A DNA stretch of 64,000 nt from Spinellus fusiger (Eukaryota > Mucoromycota > Mucoromycetes > Mucorales > Phycomycetaceae). A model generated the notes under the pieces. The model worked only from the letters and a program-made list of their open reading frames with translations, ran no database searches and was not told the DNA's origin. This document shows positions 36,761 through 47,621 of the stretch, piece by piece. Positions within the stretch are counted from its first letter, which is position 1. Each line of letters begins with the position of its first letter. The DNA lies in contig JALLLS010000009.1 in assembly GCA_025094145.1 (NCBI GenBank), positions 434,001 to 498,000 on the forward strand, in the 5' to 3' direction. Position numbers and translations under genes: made by a program.

Positions 36761-36850
36761 TGTAGATTCTAGTGTGTGTGTATGTATATGTAGACTGTAT
36801 ATATATGTAGATTCTAGTGTGTGTGTGTGTGTGTGTGTGTATCTATGTAG
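36761..36850 (+). repeat. GT microsatellite with duplicated flank
   Basis: TGTAGATTCTAGTGTGTGTG occurs twice (from about 36761 and about 36806), the second time running into a GT tract to 36840. It lies between the PDCD5 stop and the UBA4 start. Confidence 0.75.
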
Positions 36851-36964
36851 ACTGTGTGTGTATATAGAAGGAACCCTATCTTTTGACAGTAGCACGTGGC
36901 GTGGTATCACACTGGCAATAAGAATCTACAAGTCACACTCTCCTTGTTGTGCTGTGTTGTGCTC

Positions 36965-38678
36965 ATGACAAGTCTTGCTGAAGAAAACGCACAATTAAGA
37001 AACCGTGTGGCCCAGTTAGAAGCCCAACTGGCTACCACCCGAGAAACAAATAGTGAACCTGTCAGCACACCTGCTCAAGGACGCTTCCAAACAGTAGACG
37101 CACTGAACAATGACGAGGTATTGCGGTTTGGGAGACAGTTGATTATGCCAGAGTATGGTATCCAAGGTACACTCTAACTTGTGAAAACAAGACAATAAAC
37201 ACAACGATATACAGCACAGTTAAAGTTAAGAAACACTTCTATCCTGGTGGTGGGAGCTGGTGGGCTTGGCTCTCCTGCTTGCCTGTACTTGGGTGGTAAT
37301 GGCGTAGGAAGACTGGGTATAGTGGACCCTGACACAGTGGCTATCAACAACCTCCACCGCCAGATCATTCATACGGAGGCAAGCACAGACACCAACAAGG
37401 CTATTTCTGCCATGAGGGCTGTCCATGCGTAAGTAGCAGATCAAACATATGGACAGCAGTAGCAGTGATAGTAGCAGTGACAGTAGCAGTAACCACCCGT
37501 TAACAGCATCCACCGCCATTGTGAAGTAGTGACCTATCCATTGGCCATCACAAGTGACAATGCCCTTACTATTCTTCGAGACTATGATATTGTGTTGGAT
37601 GCTACTGATAATATTGGCACCCGCTACCTATTGAATGATGCATGTGTGCTGCTCCGTAAGCCACTTGTGTCTGGAAGTGCTCTTCGTACAGATGGACAGG
37701 TAAGTCCTATAGAAGAATGAGTACTGAGATGACAGTTGACTGTCTATAATTACAACAATGGACCCTGCTATCGATGCCTTCATCCTGTTCCTCCTCCTGT
37801 CCATACTGTATCCAAATGTAGTGAGAGTGGTGTGCTTGGTGTGAGTAAGTTGGACAGAAGAGAGTACATGCAGACATACATTCTCTTTTATTTTCTTTAG
37901 TTCCTGGTGTTATTGGCATCCTACAGGCACTGGAAGCCATAAAAATAGCCACTGGTCTTCATGGTAAGATGCCATGACACTATCCATACCCCTACTCTCT
38001 CTTATCTGCTACTTATCTGTTGTGCTATACATGGGCGTATAGAGGGAGAACCCAGCTTCCTCATCTTCAGTGGACTCACTACGCCCATGTTCAGAACAAT
38101 GAAACTCAGATCCCGCAAGAAAGACTGTGTTGTATGTGGAGACCAACCCACACTGACTCAGTTGATAGACTATGCAGAGTGGTGTGGGACTGCGGATTCT
38201 GACAAGGTAACCTTCTCCTACACACAAAAGAACAGTACTAAATAGAAGGAGACTGTTGATCTGTCGCTATTGTCTCCACACGAGAGAATCAAGGTCACTG
38301 AGTATGACACTTGTAGACGCCAGGGAACGCCTTCTCTTCTGATTGATGTCAGACCCCCTGTGCAATTTGAGATTTGCCACTTGCCACACAGCTGGAATCT
38401 CCCTATAGATACATTTGAGGCGACCATTGGCAGTGTGCTGGAGAGAATGAAAAAAGACCAATTGAGTGCAGACCAGGGTAAATACCATCCTACATTCACA
38501 TTCACACACACACACACCTCACTCTATTGTATCAGTGTTTATTGTATGTCGTCTAGGCAATGATTCTCAGTTGGCTGTGCGTCAATTGGAGGCAGCAGGG
38601 ATCAAGGGTACACGTGATCTTATAGGAGGTCTTTATCAATGGACACACAAGGTTGATGCTACTTTTCCTATTTACTAA
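36965..38678 (+). CDS. UBA4: Adenylyltransferase/sulfurtransferase UBA4 (MOCS3)
   Basis: UBA4 activates the ubiquitin-like proteins Urm1 and, where present, MOCS2A: it adenylates their C-terminus and loads sulfur for tRNA wobble-uridine thiolation or molybdenum-cofactor synthesis, in the cytosol. Eight exons (36965-37166, 37215-37428, 37507-37699, 37736-37838, 37901-37963, 38043-38206, 38246-38477, 38536-38678) give 437 aa; yeast Uba4 has 440. A short coiled N-terminus precedes the E1-like Rossmann fold with GAGGLG at 81-86 and DATDN later. Zinc is held by Cys pairs 214/217 and 287/290. The candidate E1 cysteine is Cys231 in KCSESGV. The rhodanese domain ends with the active-site loop VCRLGNDS, Cys395. 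All catalytic residues are present. Exon 4 needs the donor at 37839 to stay in frame, shortening a conserved GVVPG by two residues. Confidence 0.93.
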
Positions 38679-39349
38679 ATGGACATGTCGTGGTGGATCT
38701 GCGACTGTGGCGTCCTCTAGCCTCATTACTACTCCATGTCTTGTCAAAAAAGAAAGAAAGAGCAAGAGCCAATCAGCTGACCCATAGAACAGTGTGGCTG
38801 CAGGCATAAGAAAGCCTTTTCTGGATTCAAACAAACATACAAAAAAAGAAAAAGAAAAATATTAAGGACTGAAAATTATACGTTACAAATGGAATAAGAA
38901 TAGAAAAAAGGGGGCGGTCATTAATTCTTATTGATGAATTTATTTCCTTTCTTGGAACGGGTGTCAAGGCAACGGACGTTTCATTTTCTTCTTTTTCCTC
39001 TTACTGCCCTGTGACTGTGCCCTGAATTTGCAGGTGGACTTGCTGGAGTAATGTTACGTTCTCAAATAGGAAGTTCTTTTTGTTGCATAAATAGCCTGTC
39101 AGACAGACTGTACACTGTGATACATGTGCTGATTGGTGTTTGCGTGAGAAAGATCTATAGCAGGCAAGTTGTGTTGACTGACAGATAGGGTGACCGCTTC
39201 TCCTCCCACACACACTACACACACACTACACACTACACACACACACACACAAATATACACTCTCTTTCCTGCCAATTCTCAAGGCTATTATTTTTGCCAG
39301 TCTTCTTGCTTTTTTTTTTTTTTCTGATAGTAATGCTATTTAAAATAAG
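38679..39349. other. Intergenic region, UBA4 to PRODH
   Basis: A minus-strand stretch at 38970-39222 contains a Cys/His-rich frame (CSVCGRRSGHPIC, CTVCLTGYLC). A different frame nearby would end in a Lys-rich tail (GSKRKKKKMKRPLP). These could be pieces of a small zinc-binding protein, but I could not join them convincingly. A CA repeat lies at 39212-39250. Confidence 0.3.
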
Positions 39350-39443
39350 CTATTCTTCTTTCTCTTTTTCTTCTTTTCCTATTCTCCTTTACTCTTTCTT
39401 TTTCTTTGTAATTTGTTCTTCTTTTTTAGTATAATAATATAGC
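39350..39443 (+). promoter_or_regulatory. Pyrimidine-rich core promoter region of PRODH
   Basis: A nearly pure C/T tract (39352-39408) is followed by AGTATAATAATATAGC directly before the ATG at 39444, similar in layout to the PFKFB promoter. Confidence 0.4.
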
Positions 39444-41333
39444 ATGTATCGACCGTTTTGTCGCAGAGTCACTCCCACCTTGCAGGGATTTATTCCTTCT
39501 TCTTTTGCAGCAAGAACACCCACAGTGGCTCCCTGGAGGATTTCTTCTCGCTCCATGTCTACTCAGACCCACCGTCCATTAAAGTTCAAGCCAATTTCAG
39601 CTGCCGTTGCCTTGACGGTCACTGCCTCACTCCTCTATACAATGAAGCCCACCGTATCAGCAGAACAGGCACCACCCAAACTCACTTTTGGTGCTCCTTC
39701 TTCTGCTACTGTGGCCGACCTTCTCGATGATAAGAATCGTACGGTAATGCGATCCAAAGCCACATCAGAACTAGTGCTGGCCTTGTTGGTCTACAAACTG
39801 TGCACCTTTTCATGGCTTGTGGAGGCTGCCCCCCATCTTATTGCTATGGCCGAGCGTCTCCACCTCCAGCAGCCTGTCTATTCTGTCATCCGTAACACCT
39901 TTTTTCGGCAGTTCTGTGGTGGGGAGACACCAGAAGAGTGTTTAGATCGTATGGAAAGTCTTGCTCGTTCAGGCATCCATTGTATTTTGGATCTCAGTGT
40001 GGAGGCGGATCTCCATGGAGAAGAGTGTGTTTCTATGGCAGAACAAGAAGCCATGGCCGATAAAATCACTCAAATGACAGAACACTCTATTCGTGTGGTG
40101 GGCCAGGGCTCCTCCAATGCCTCTGCCTTTGCTGCTATCAAAATCACTGCCTTTGCCCCACCCAGTCTTCTCCTACGCCTCGATCAGGCCATGACGGGTC
40201 TCCAAGCAGCATTCCAGAAATACCAGCAGATGGGTCGACTGGATGCAGCTGGACTTGAAAAGATCCTTAATGATCATTTTCCCTCTCCTCAACAGGAGAC
40301 AGTACGCACCACCCTCTTGGAAAAAATGCGCCAGAGTTCAGTTACCATAGATCAACTAGAATTCACTCAACTGTTGGATCTTCAACATCCTCAGCGCGAT
40401 CTTTGGTGGAAGACAAACAAGGGGCTTCTGACACTGGAAGAACTGGAGGCATACGATCGTATGGTGGGTCGTTTGGAAAGAGTATGTACATTGGCGCATA
40501 CTCTTCATGTGGGAATTATGGTGGATGCCGAGCAATCGTACTTCCAGGAAGCCATTGATCATATGGCCATGAATCTGCAAGAGAAATATAATAAACGTAC
40601 ATCCGAAAGTACTGGGCCTACCGTCTTTAATACTTACCAAATGTATACAAAGGCAGCCCGAGGAAAACTCGAATTGGATGTAGAACGTGCCCGTCGCGGG
40701 GACTTTACTTTTGCAGCCAAACTAGTACGTGGTGCTTATATGGTGTCTGAGCGCAAGGTAAGGCTATTGTGAGGGTGTGGAGATGTAAGTGTGGGTGCAG
40801 GTCTGATCTTTATTGTTGTGTAGCGTGCAGAGCAACTTGGCTACTCTTCACCCATCCATGACACACTAGAGGACACCCACACCTCTTACAATGAAGGAGT
40901 GGCTTTCCTTCTTCAAAAATTAAACGACCACCAACAAACAACTGAAGAACCATTAGCTGCTGCCTCTTCTCCTATTACATTTATGGTGGCCTCTCATAAC
41001 AGAGACTCTGTTATTCTTGCCCTCCAAGAAATGGAAAAGAACAATGTCTCTCGGCATGCGGGTATTGTTCACTTTGGTCAACTGTTTGGTATGCACGACA
41101 TCATCTCTTATACGCTGGGTCGTCATGGATACTCTATTTACAAATATTTACCCTATGGTGAGATCCATGAAGTGATTCCTTACTTGCTCCGTCGTGCTCA
41201 AGAGAATTCTGCTGTTTTGGGTGGAGTGGCTAAAGAACGTGCTTTAATGGCTGCTGAACTCAAGGATCGATGGACAGGCAGAAGTATGACTGCAAAGCCA
41301 GTATCTTCTGGTTCTCCTGCAGAAACTGCCTAA
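39444..41333 (+). CDS. PRODH: Proline dehydrogenase, mitochondrial
   Basis: The flavoenzyme oxidises proline to pyrroline-5-carboxylate at the inner mitochondrial membrane, the first step of proline catabolism (yeast PUT1). Two exons (39444-40757 and 40824-41333, 66-bp intron) total 608 codons. The first 40 or so residues are rich in Arg, Ser and Thr and lack acids, as in a mitochondrial presequence, followed by a possible membrane segment (AAVALTVTASLLYTM). Catalytic (beta/alpha)8 motifs are KLVRGAYMVSERK, FMVASHNRDSV, HFGQLFGMHD and YKYLPYGEIHEVIPYLLRRAQEN, the last holding the substrate-binding arginines. Between barrel strands lies an insert of about 80 residues (LRLDQAMTGLQAAFQKY to QLLDLQHPQ) that looks like a degenerate EF-hand pair, as in animal PRODH, rather than the compact yeast form. 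No calcium loop with a full DxDxDG pattern is visible. Confidence 0.93.
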
Positions 41334-41928
41334 GGACTTTTTTCTTTTTCTTTTCTCATATAAAACAAAACAAGTAGAGATAGATGTGGGGTGGAGATAT
41401 AGAGATGGACCTGTTTTTTCTTTCTTCTTTTCTTTTTCTTTTTCTTCTACTACTCTTGGATTCATGAAGCAAAACAAACAAACAAACAAACAAACAAAAA
41501 AGATTGTACATACATAATACGTATTTTGTTTTCATTACTTTACAACTTCACTATTTTTATACTTACTTATAGTGCGTCCTATGCTCAGCACTACAGATAT
41601 TTATCGTGAGTTCATTCTTACCTAACCTACATCCAAAACACATAGACACACATATCTTTCATGATGATTTTTTTTAGTCAATTTTACTTTTAATAAAGAC
41701 TATAACTAATCATCAGCGTCTGTCTATTATAAACTACATTTGTTGGATCTTTATCCAATAGAGTCTATTTGGCCTTGATAAGATTATCCTATATAAAAAC
41801 GCACATGTATGCACTTTCAAAAAGCATCTACATTTGTGTTTGAAGAAAGAAAATAGAAATAAATATATATATATATAAACATCTTTGTTAACCTACAACT
41901 TACAATTGTTTTTTTATATATCTTTCTT
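41334..41928. other. Convergent intergenic region, PRODH and GCP 3' ends
   Basis: About 600 bp between two stop codons on opposite strands. It contains a CAAA tandem run (41473-41496), AT-rich DNA and a short TA run (41865-41876). No gene seen. Confidence 0.45.
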
Positions 41929-44900
41929 TTAGTTGACATCCCATCCTTCCATAGAAAGACGACTGGAAAGATCTTTAATGAACTCTCCAATCCCCCGTTT
42001 TGCTTCAAACTGCTCATGCCAATCCCCAAAAACACCATCTGTTCCCTGATCATACATTGAATTCATCATATTCCCTAACCGACCTATCCCATTGTCCTGT
42101 AGATTCTGGAGTGTATGCACAAAATATCTTGTCTGTTGACGAAACTCCTGGCACACTAAAAGACAGCGGGCTTGCCATGCTTCCTCGGGCTGGCATGTCT
42201 CCATTAAATCCACCATCATCAGAATGGATCGAAAGACACGGTGGAGAACTTGAAGAATAGGACTTTGTTTTGTTTTCAAAAAGCATTGAAATAGCATACG
42301 GTCTAAGAGATGCTCGTGGTATTCTCCAAAGGTAGCAGGGTCCATGTGAGCCAAAGCTTCATCGAGAGCATCTGAAGGATCCGAGACATGTGAAGGACAG
42401 GAAAAAGAAGAGGAAGAGGAAGAGGAGGAAGAGGAAGAAGAGGAAGAGGAAGAAGAGGAGGCTATCGATTGAAGCCTACTGAGACGAGTCATCCATGGAT
42501 TCCATGTCGCATTCACAACAGAATCAAATACAAAAGCACATAGTGCATTGACAAAATGACTCATTTGGAATCGAATGGAGTGCAGTAGACGGTAGGTAGG
42601 TTGGGGAAAGTAGGTGGTGTGGGGATGAAGGAGGAAATGGAGTCTCTGGGTGGCAGCTTGGAGACGAAGCAATTGTAGTAAGAAACAGAACATTCGGTTA
42701 TATTTTTCTAGCACACTCGGAGTAATGATAAGAGACAGGGGAGAACATGGCTTATAGTTCATAGATAGAAAGTCAAGTGCCTCTATTTTGGTAGGAGGTA
42801 CCCAGGTGTGTTCTTGCTGTAGGTCAATGAAGAAGCCCACAAGATCATGAAAGGTGGAAGTCTCATTCTGAATGGATGTATTGAGTCGTGTTTGGGTTGC
42901 AATGGGAATAAGATCAAAGCTATCAATAAGAACACGTTGGAGAGATGCATGAAGTTCAGAGATTCTTGGCGGCCAGCTGTTGTTGGAGCCTAGTAAAAGA
43001 CCTGCCTGTGTTTTGGTGGCTGATTGGTTGTATGCAAATAGAGCACGACTCATGCCAAAGACATACGTTCCATCACCAAAGAGAAAGTAGCGGTGGAGAA
43101 GCATGAGATGGTCTTGAAGACAGAATTGGTCCAGCAGCAGAGACATAGCAGAGGCATTGACAAATGGACACCATAAAGAAAGGGGCTGGTAAATGCTATT
43201 GGATACAATGGTCTCTAATGTAGGTATATAGTAACTCTCTTTGCCCATGTGTGTACTAGCACCCATAATACGCTGGAGAGTAGTCATGAACTGACTACAG
43301 GCTATTGTTTCTGGTAGAGTAGCAAGATGTAACTTGGGTAGATGAGTTTTTATATCATCGATTGTTAGGCTCTCGACATCTTTCTCTGTACTGACAGATG
43401 GCTGATATGCTGTTGGTTTGATGCTATGACGAGAATTTTCATGACTCTTCCTATAGCTAATAAACAAAACAAGAATGAATGAATACACCTGTCTAAAAAA
43501 AATACAGGCCAATGCAAACCACACATCTTACTTTAAACAGTCTTCATTTGTTAGCTGCCATATCAAAGAAAGGTTACTCTTGATAGAATGACCAAGAGAA
43601 GTATCTGAATAACACTGCTGTAGGAGTCTTAGTGCATTGCCTGTTCTTAATATTTGCTTTGCTTGCTGTGGAGAGATACACCAAGGAAGTATTGGTATTT
43701 GACGAAGCTAGAGACACCGCAGATCAGACAATATATAACCCCTTCTCTTTCTTTCTTTCTTTCTTACACTGTAACTGCCATTGAATGCCTTTTTATCGTT
43801 CACAAAAAACTCATGGTAAGGGTCTCTATGGCCCAAGGATCCACATGTCATCCATGGATCTTGCTCACTCATAGGCACTGAGAGTCCTAGCCAGCGACTA
43901 AGGATATCCATGTAAGGCCGGCTTGTTTCACACAACATGGCAAGACAGATCTGTTTGTAGAGAACAGAATTGCCTTGAGAAGAAAATTCAAATGACTTGA
44001 CTTCATTTGCCAGCAATGACAGAAGACCAGCTCCCAATGGAATCGAAAACTGAAGTCTCTGTGCTTCTTTATCTTTCAAAGGGATGTCCTCAATAGGTCT
44101 ATCAATATGGCAGAGATAAGCAAGTCGTTTAATCACTAGCGAGAATCCTTCAGTAAAGTGACATAGCTGAAGAACAGTGGGTAGTTCAGGAAGAGAGAGA
44201 ATAGCCTGATGAATATGAAGACATATATCTGCTATACAGCATCCAAATGCCATGCCTACTAGACCATAGCGACTAATGAATATAAATAATAAATAGAGGG
44301 AGTATAAATAGATGGCATTACATGTCTACTTTTCTCTTTTTTTTTTCTTTCTCTTTTTCTCTACCTTGGGTTTGATTTGCACACCTGGGCAATCTCATCC
44401 AGTCTTTTCAAATGAGCACCCAATGTTAATAGAGTAGAAATGGCACTAGTAAAAAGGTTAATTCTGCCATTGACCTTCTTATACGGTGAGACTTGCTTAC
44501 TTTTCTAATAGGTCTGGACTGACACCAAGAAGGCAGAAATGGAGTTTGCGTGGTTGGAAGGTATGTGTGGCTGCATCCCATCGGAAGCAGGCTGAGGGTG
44601 TGCCTGTAAGAGCACTCACCAATCCCTTGGAATAGATGAAAAGAGTTATAGTGGTGAAGAGATGTCTGCAGTTCTCTGTTGGATCTGTTTACCTTGACTA
44701 ATTGCTCCTCTTTTACCACAGTAGAGAGTGGAGAATTCTGTTCAAGACTAGAAATAGCTCTGAGTATTCTTTCTGTTGCCTTTTTTATATATATATTTAT
44801 ATAAAGTACCTTTTTATGATAGGCTCACTGATATGAAGAGGTGTTTCTGTCAGAAATAGAGTACCAATGCCTTGTTTAGCAAGAAACATACGGTCGGAAG

Positions 44901-45240
44901 AAGGTGGTTGAGTCAATCGTTCCCAGGACAGTGTATAGGAAGGTGTTGTAGGCAGTGGAGTGGTCCAAATATTCTCTTCTACATAATCTTCTTCTTCCTC
45001 TTCCTCTTCTTCTTCAGATCTCTCTCTCTCTTCATGTAATGAGTGGGTGGGTGGTATAGGATCAGACGGATGTCTACGCAAGGCCTGTTCTATCAGTTGA
45101 AAAGGCTGTTGGTCAAGAGAAGCAAGTCGAAAGGGCTTATCAATGGGCCATTCAGAGCCAAAGAATAAGGGTTGGAAGTCATTGGGGTTGCTATGTGAGA
45201 GATCAGCTGTAGTTTCGTCCAGGCTGGGTCGTAGCATCAT
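41929..45240 (-). CDS. Gamma-tubulin complex component, GCP5/6-like
   Basis: GCP-family (Spc97/Spc98) proteins form the gamma-tubulin ring complex that nucleates microtubules at the spindle pole body. The gene is multi-exon on the minus strand. The first exon runs from ATG 45240 to about 44809 and has an acidic run and SWERLTQPPSSDRMFL...FLTETPL, as at GCP N-termini. Middle exons (44.3-44.7 kb) give HHYNSFHLFQGIGE and LGAHLKRLDEIAQVC. The gamma-tubulin-ring N-domain signature SRPYMDILSRWL...DPYHEFFVN is encoded near 43790-43960. The last long exon (about 43480-41929) carries the C-domain: HRYFLFGDGTYV, SPLSLIITPSVLEKYNRMFCFLLQLLRLQ pattern, and the closing helices. A poly-Ser run of about 18 residues (42404-42463) sits in the C-domain. 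The divergence from GCP2/3 suggests an accessory GCP4-6 member; GCP6/Alp16 is my best guess. Confidence 0.85.
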
Positions 45241-45283
45241 GCATAATGAGCCATGACTTTTTCTTCGCGCTACTTTGCTGTTC

Positions 45284-46010
45284 TAAACACCAGGAGATTT
45301 TTCGGGTCTTTAAAGGTGCACAGTATTACCTGTTACGTAATAAAAAATTGCCCTTTTATGGAACTGTGTTTAAAATCAAAGGTTTGCAGGTACCCAAATT
45401 ATTATTTCCTTTTGTGGAATATCTCAATATCAAATTGTATTATCAATACAATATATTGTTTATTGTAATAGTATAGATAATACTATAGTATAGCTATAGC
45501 TACTGCCCAAGTGCATTCCCTCATAGTAATAGAATCCACAATCTAAAGGCTTTGTGTTTTATCCGTGGGTGATAGAAAACCATGCTCAGGAGTATATCCT
45601 AGACACTGTTGATAGTATAGAAGACCACCTGAGACTGACCTGAAAGAAGTCTTTACTTGCCTAATAATAATACAATGAGTGTCTTGTACATTAGAATAAT
45701 CTCAAGCCCAGATGAAGACACTGCTTACCTTTTTATCACTAGAATAGCCTTTGGTAGTATCTATCATCTCCTTCTATTGTTTCTCTTTGTCAATAATGGC
45801 ACATTACCTTGCTTATTTATGCTCATCTTGACAAGTATTTGAGTGTTAAGTTGTATGTGCAGTGTAGGAAATATCAAAAGGAGGGAAATATCAAAACAAA
45901 TAATAACGTTTTATCTATTATTTTAGTGATGTATACACTAGCCTCCATTCATAAGATTCACAAGTCAAACAATTTACACTCTATTTGTCTTAGGTCTAAA
46001 GTCCAGTATT
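45284..46010 (+). repeat. Dispersed repeat, copy B
   Basis: Direct match to 62008-62640 and inverted match to 4000-4773. It contains a palindrome-rich stretch (ATAATACTATAGTATAGCTA at about 45477-45496) and no credible protein. It begins directly upstream of the GCP gene's start codon at 45240, so it probably forms part of that gene's promoter region. Confidence 0.7.
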
Positions 46011-46689
46011 AGAAATAATATCTTGTTTTCACTAAGTACTATTGTTAATACCAGTTACAATGAGATAGTTGTTGAAGTGATTATGACTATTGAGTCAATG
46101 TTTATACTAGTTTGCTATTTTTTTCTTTTTTTACTATGAATTTAATGAGATGTTATTATCGTATAGCTTTGATCTTTATAGCTTAAAAAGATATATATAA
46201 AAGTAGCCTCAAAATCCATACTATGTAACTTTGTAAAATATATTCTTTATTCTGTAATAAAGGGCACTAAGGTTATCAACAAGACCACTAGAGAGATAAA
46301 TGTATAGATATTGGGTCTCTATCAGGGACAAAGAAATAGAGGTTTGGAATAAAGGCTAGTCTAGGGAAATCAAAGAGGGTACATGAACAGGAATACAATA
46401 TACAATTTGATCACAACGGGTAACTAGGCAACTGTTCTTTAAGCAATTCTTTTCTTTCTAAAATGTTGTTGTAGTCTACATTGCTTTGGTAGTTATGATT
46501 AAGCAAATGACTTGTGAAGTTTCGTTTTGTTCTCTTCTGCTTGGATATTAATACCTGCCAACCACACTGTCTGTTGTTCTTCATAACTTCTATCCTCTTT
46601 ATTTTGTTTGCCTTTGTCTGGCATATAAACCAACTGTTGTGATCTGGTAAGTGTTTGTGTATGTTTATTGTGTCTGACATGTTAGTCAG

Positions 46690-47309
46690 TTTCTATTGTA
46701 TATTCTTTTATTTTAATAAACCCAGTGAATCCGTTACAAAGACAAAGGCAAGAAGGTGCCAGTGCAAGGGTAATACGATATACATAGAGAGTATATTAAT
46801 GCATCTCGAACTCATTATTTTTACTATTATTTTATTATTGAAAAGGGGTATTAGTACCTAGAAAGATTGGAGTATAATCCTGCCAAGCTGCCAGTTGTTG
46901 TTTATGGCACAGGAATAAAGGTAAAAGATGCTGCCAAGTTCAAAGGCCATTGTGTTGGTTTGACAAGAATTTTATATCAATCATTGAAAAAGAGACAAAA
47001 GAGTGAAGATCTTCTTGTGGTTGATGTCGATGAGTTCTTTACATCGAGGGTAAGCATGATTGACCTCTCACTCAATATAAAATTCTATTTTAACAGTTAC
47101 TCTGTTTTATTTTTTTTCTCAAGGTCTACCACACTTATAACACAAACAACCTCACCAAAGTATTAGTAAATTTCAACAATATCCACGCTTGCCAAAGTTG
47201 TGGAGTTGCTTGGAACAGAGATGTGAATGCATCAAAGAATATCTATACAATTGCAGAAGAGTGTTTAAATAGTCGCCACCGACCAGTTCCATTCTGTAGA
47301 AAAGAATAG
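46690..47309 (+). pseudogene. Fanzor-type (eukaryotic TnpB-like) nuclease, C-terminal relic
   Basis: Fanzor proteins are eukaryotic relatives of the IS200/IS605-IS607 TnpB nucleases and use a guide RNA from the element. Here the C-terminal RuvC half can be read: PVVVYGTGIKVKD and KFKGHCVGL, the helix KKRQKSEDLLVVDVDEFFTSR with the RuvC-II glutamate, an 80-bp intron (GTAAGC at 47050, CTCAAG ending 47123), then ACQSCGVAWNRDVNASKNI with a zinc Cys pair and the RuvC-III aspartate, and the stop at 47309. The first zinc Cys pair, expected after FTSR, reads VYHTYN, i.e. Tyr in both places; each needs one G-to-A change. Upstream sequence (46690-46866) has stops, and the N-terminal recognition lobe is missing. 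The copy is therefore dead as a nuclease but diagnostic of the family. Confidence 0.72.
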
Positions 47310-47621
47310 ATATTCTTTGATGCATTCATATTATAACATATCGCCACATCGAAAGTGGTTTCCTATGGGATTCAGATATTTACAGGTAAATCTACATAAT
47401 CTTTATTTGTTTAAAAACTAACATGAATACATAATTTATTTTTGCTCCTTTTCAAATCAATATCATTTCTTAAACAATTGTAGTTTGACCATTTCCTTTT
47501 ATATCCTAAAGATCTCCTAATGTGTAAACACTGTTGGCGCTCTTTCAAAACAAATGGACACTTCTTTAATTTATTATTATTCTTATTTTGCTTGTTTTTT
47601 TTTTGTTTTTTTTGTTTTTTT

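Larger units (their letters stand above)
45284..47527 (+). mobile_element. Decayed TIR element carrying a Fanzor relic
   Basis: The left edge (AAACACCAGGAGATTTTTCG from 45284) and the inverse of the right edge near 47527 (TTACACATTAGGAGATCTTT) are similar, giving imperfect terminal inverted repeats and a length of about 2.24 kb. The left 730 bp is the dispersed repeat also found at 4000-4773 and 62008-62640. The right edge shares CTTTTATATCC and the GTGTGTA/TGTGTAA motif with the right edge of the 62.0-63.4 kb copy. A Fanzor C-terminal reading frame lies between them, on the same strand as the repeat's orientation. Borders were set by eye; no target-site duplication could be fixed. Confidence 0.55.

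Noticed and set aside
38970..39222. Small Cys/His-rich minus-strand protein between UBA4 and PRODH
   Set aside because: The Cys-rich part and the Lys-rich C-terminal part are in different frames and no splice chain joined them convincingly.
46411..46680. Minus-strand open frame between repeat B and the Fanzor relic
   Set aside because: No recognisable family, and it opposes the direction of the element; probably chance.
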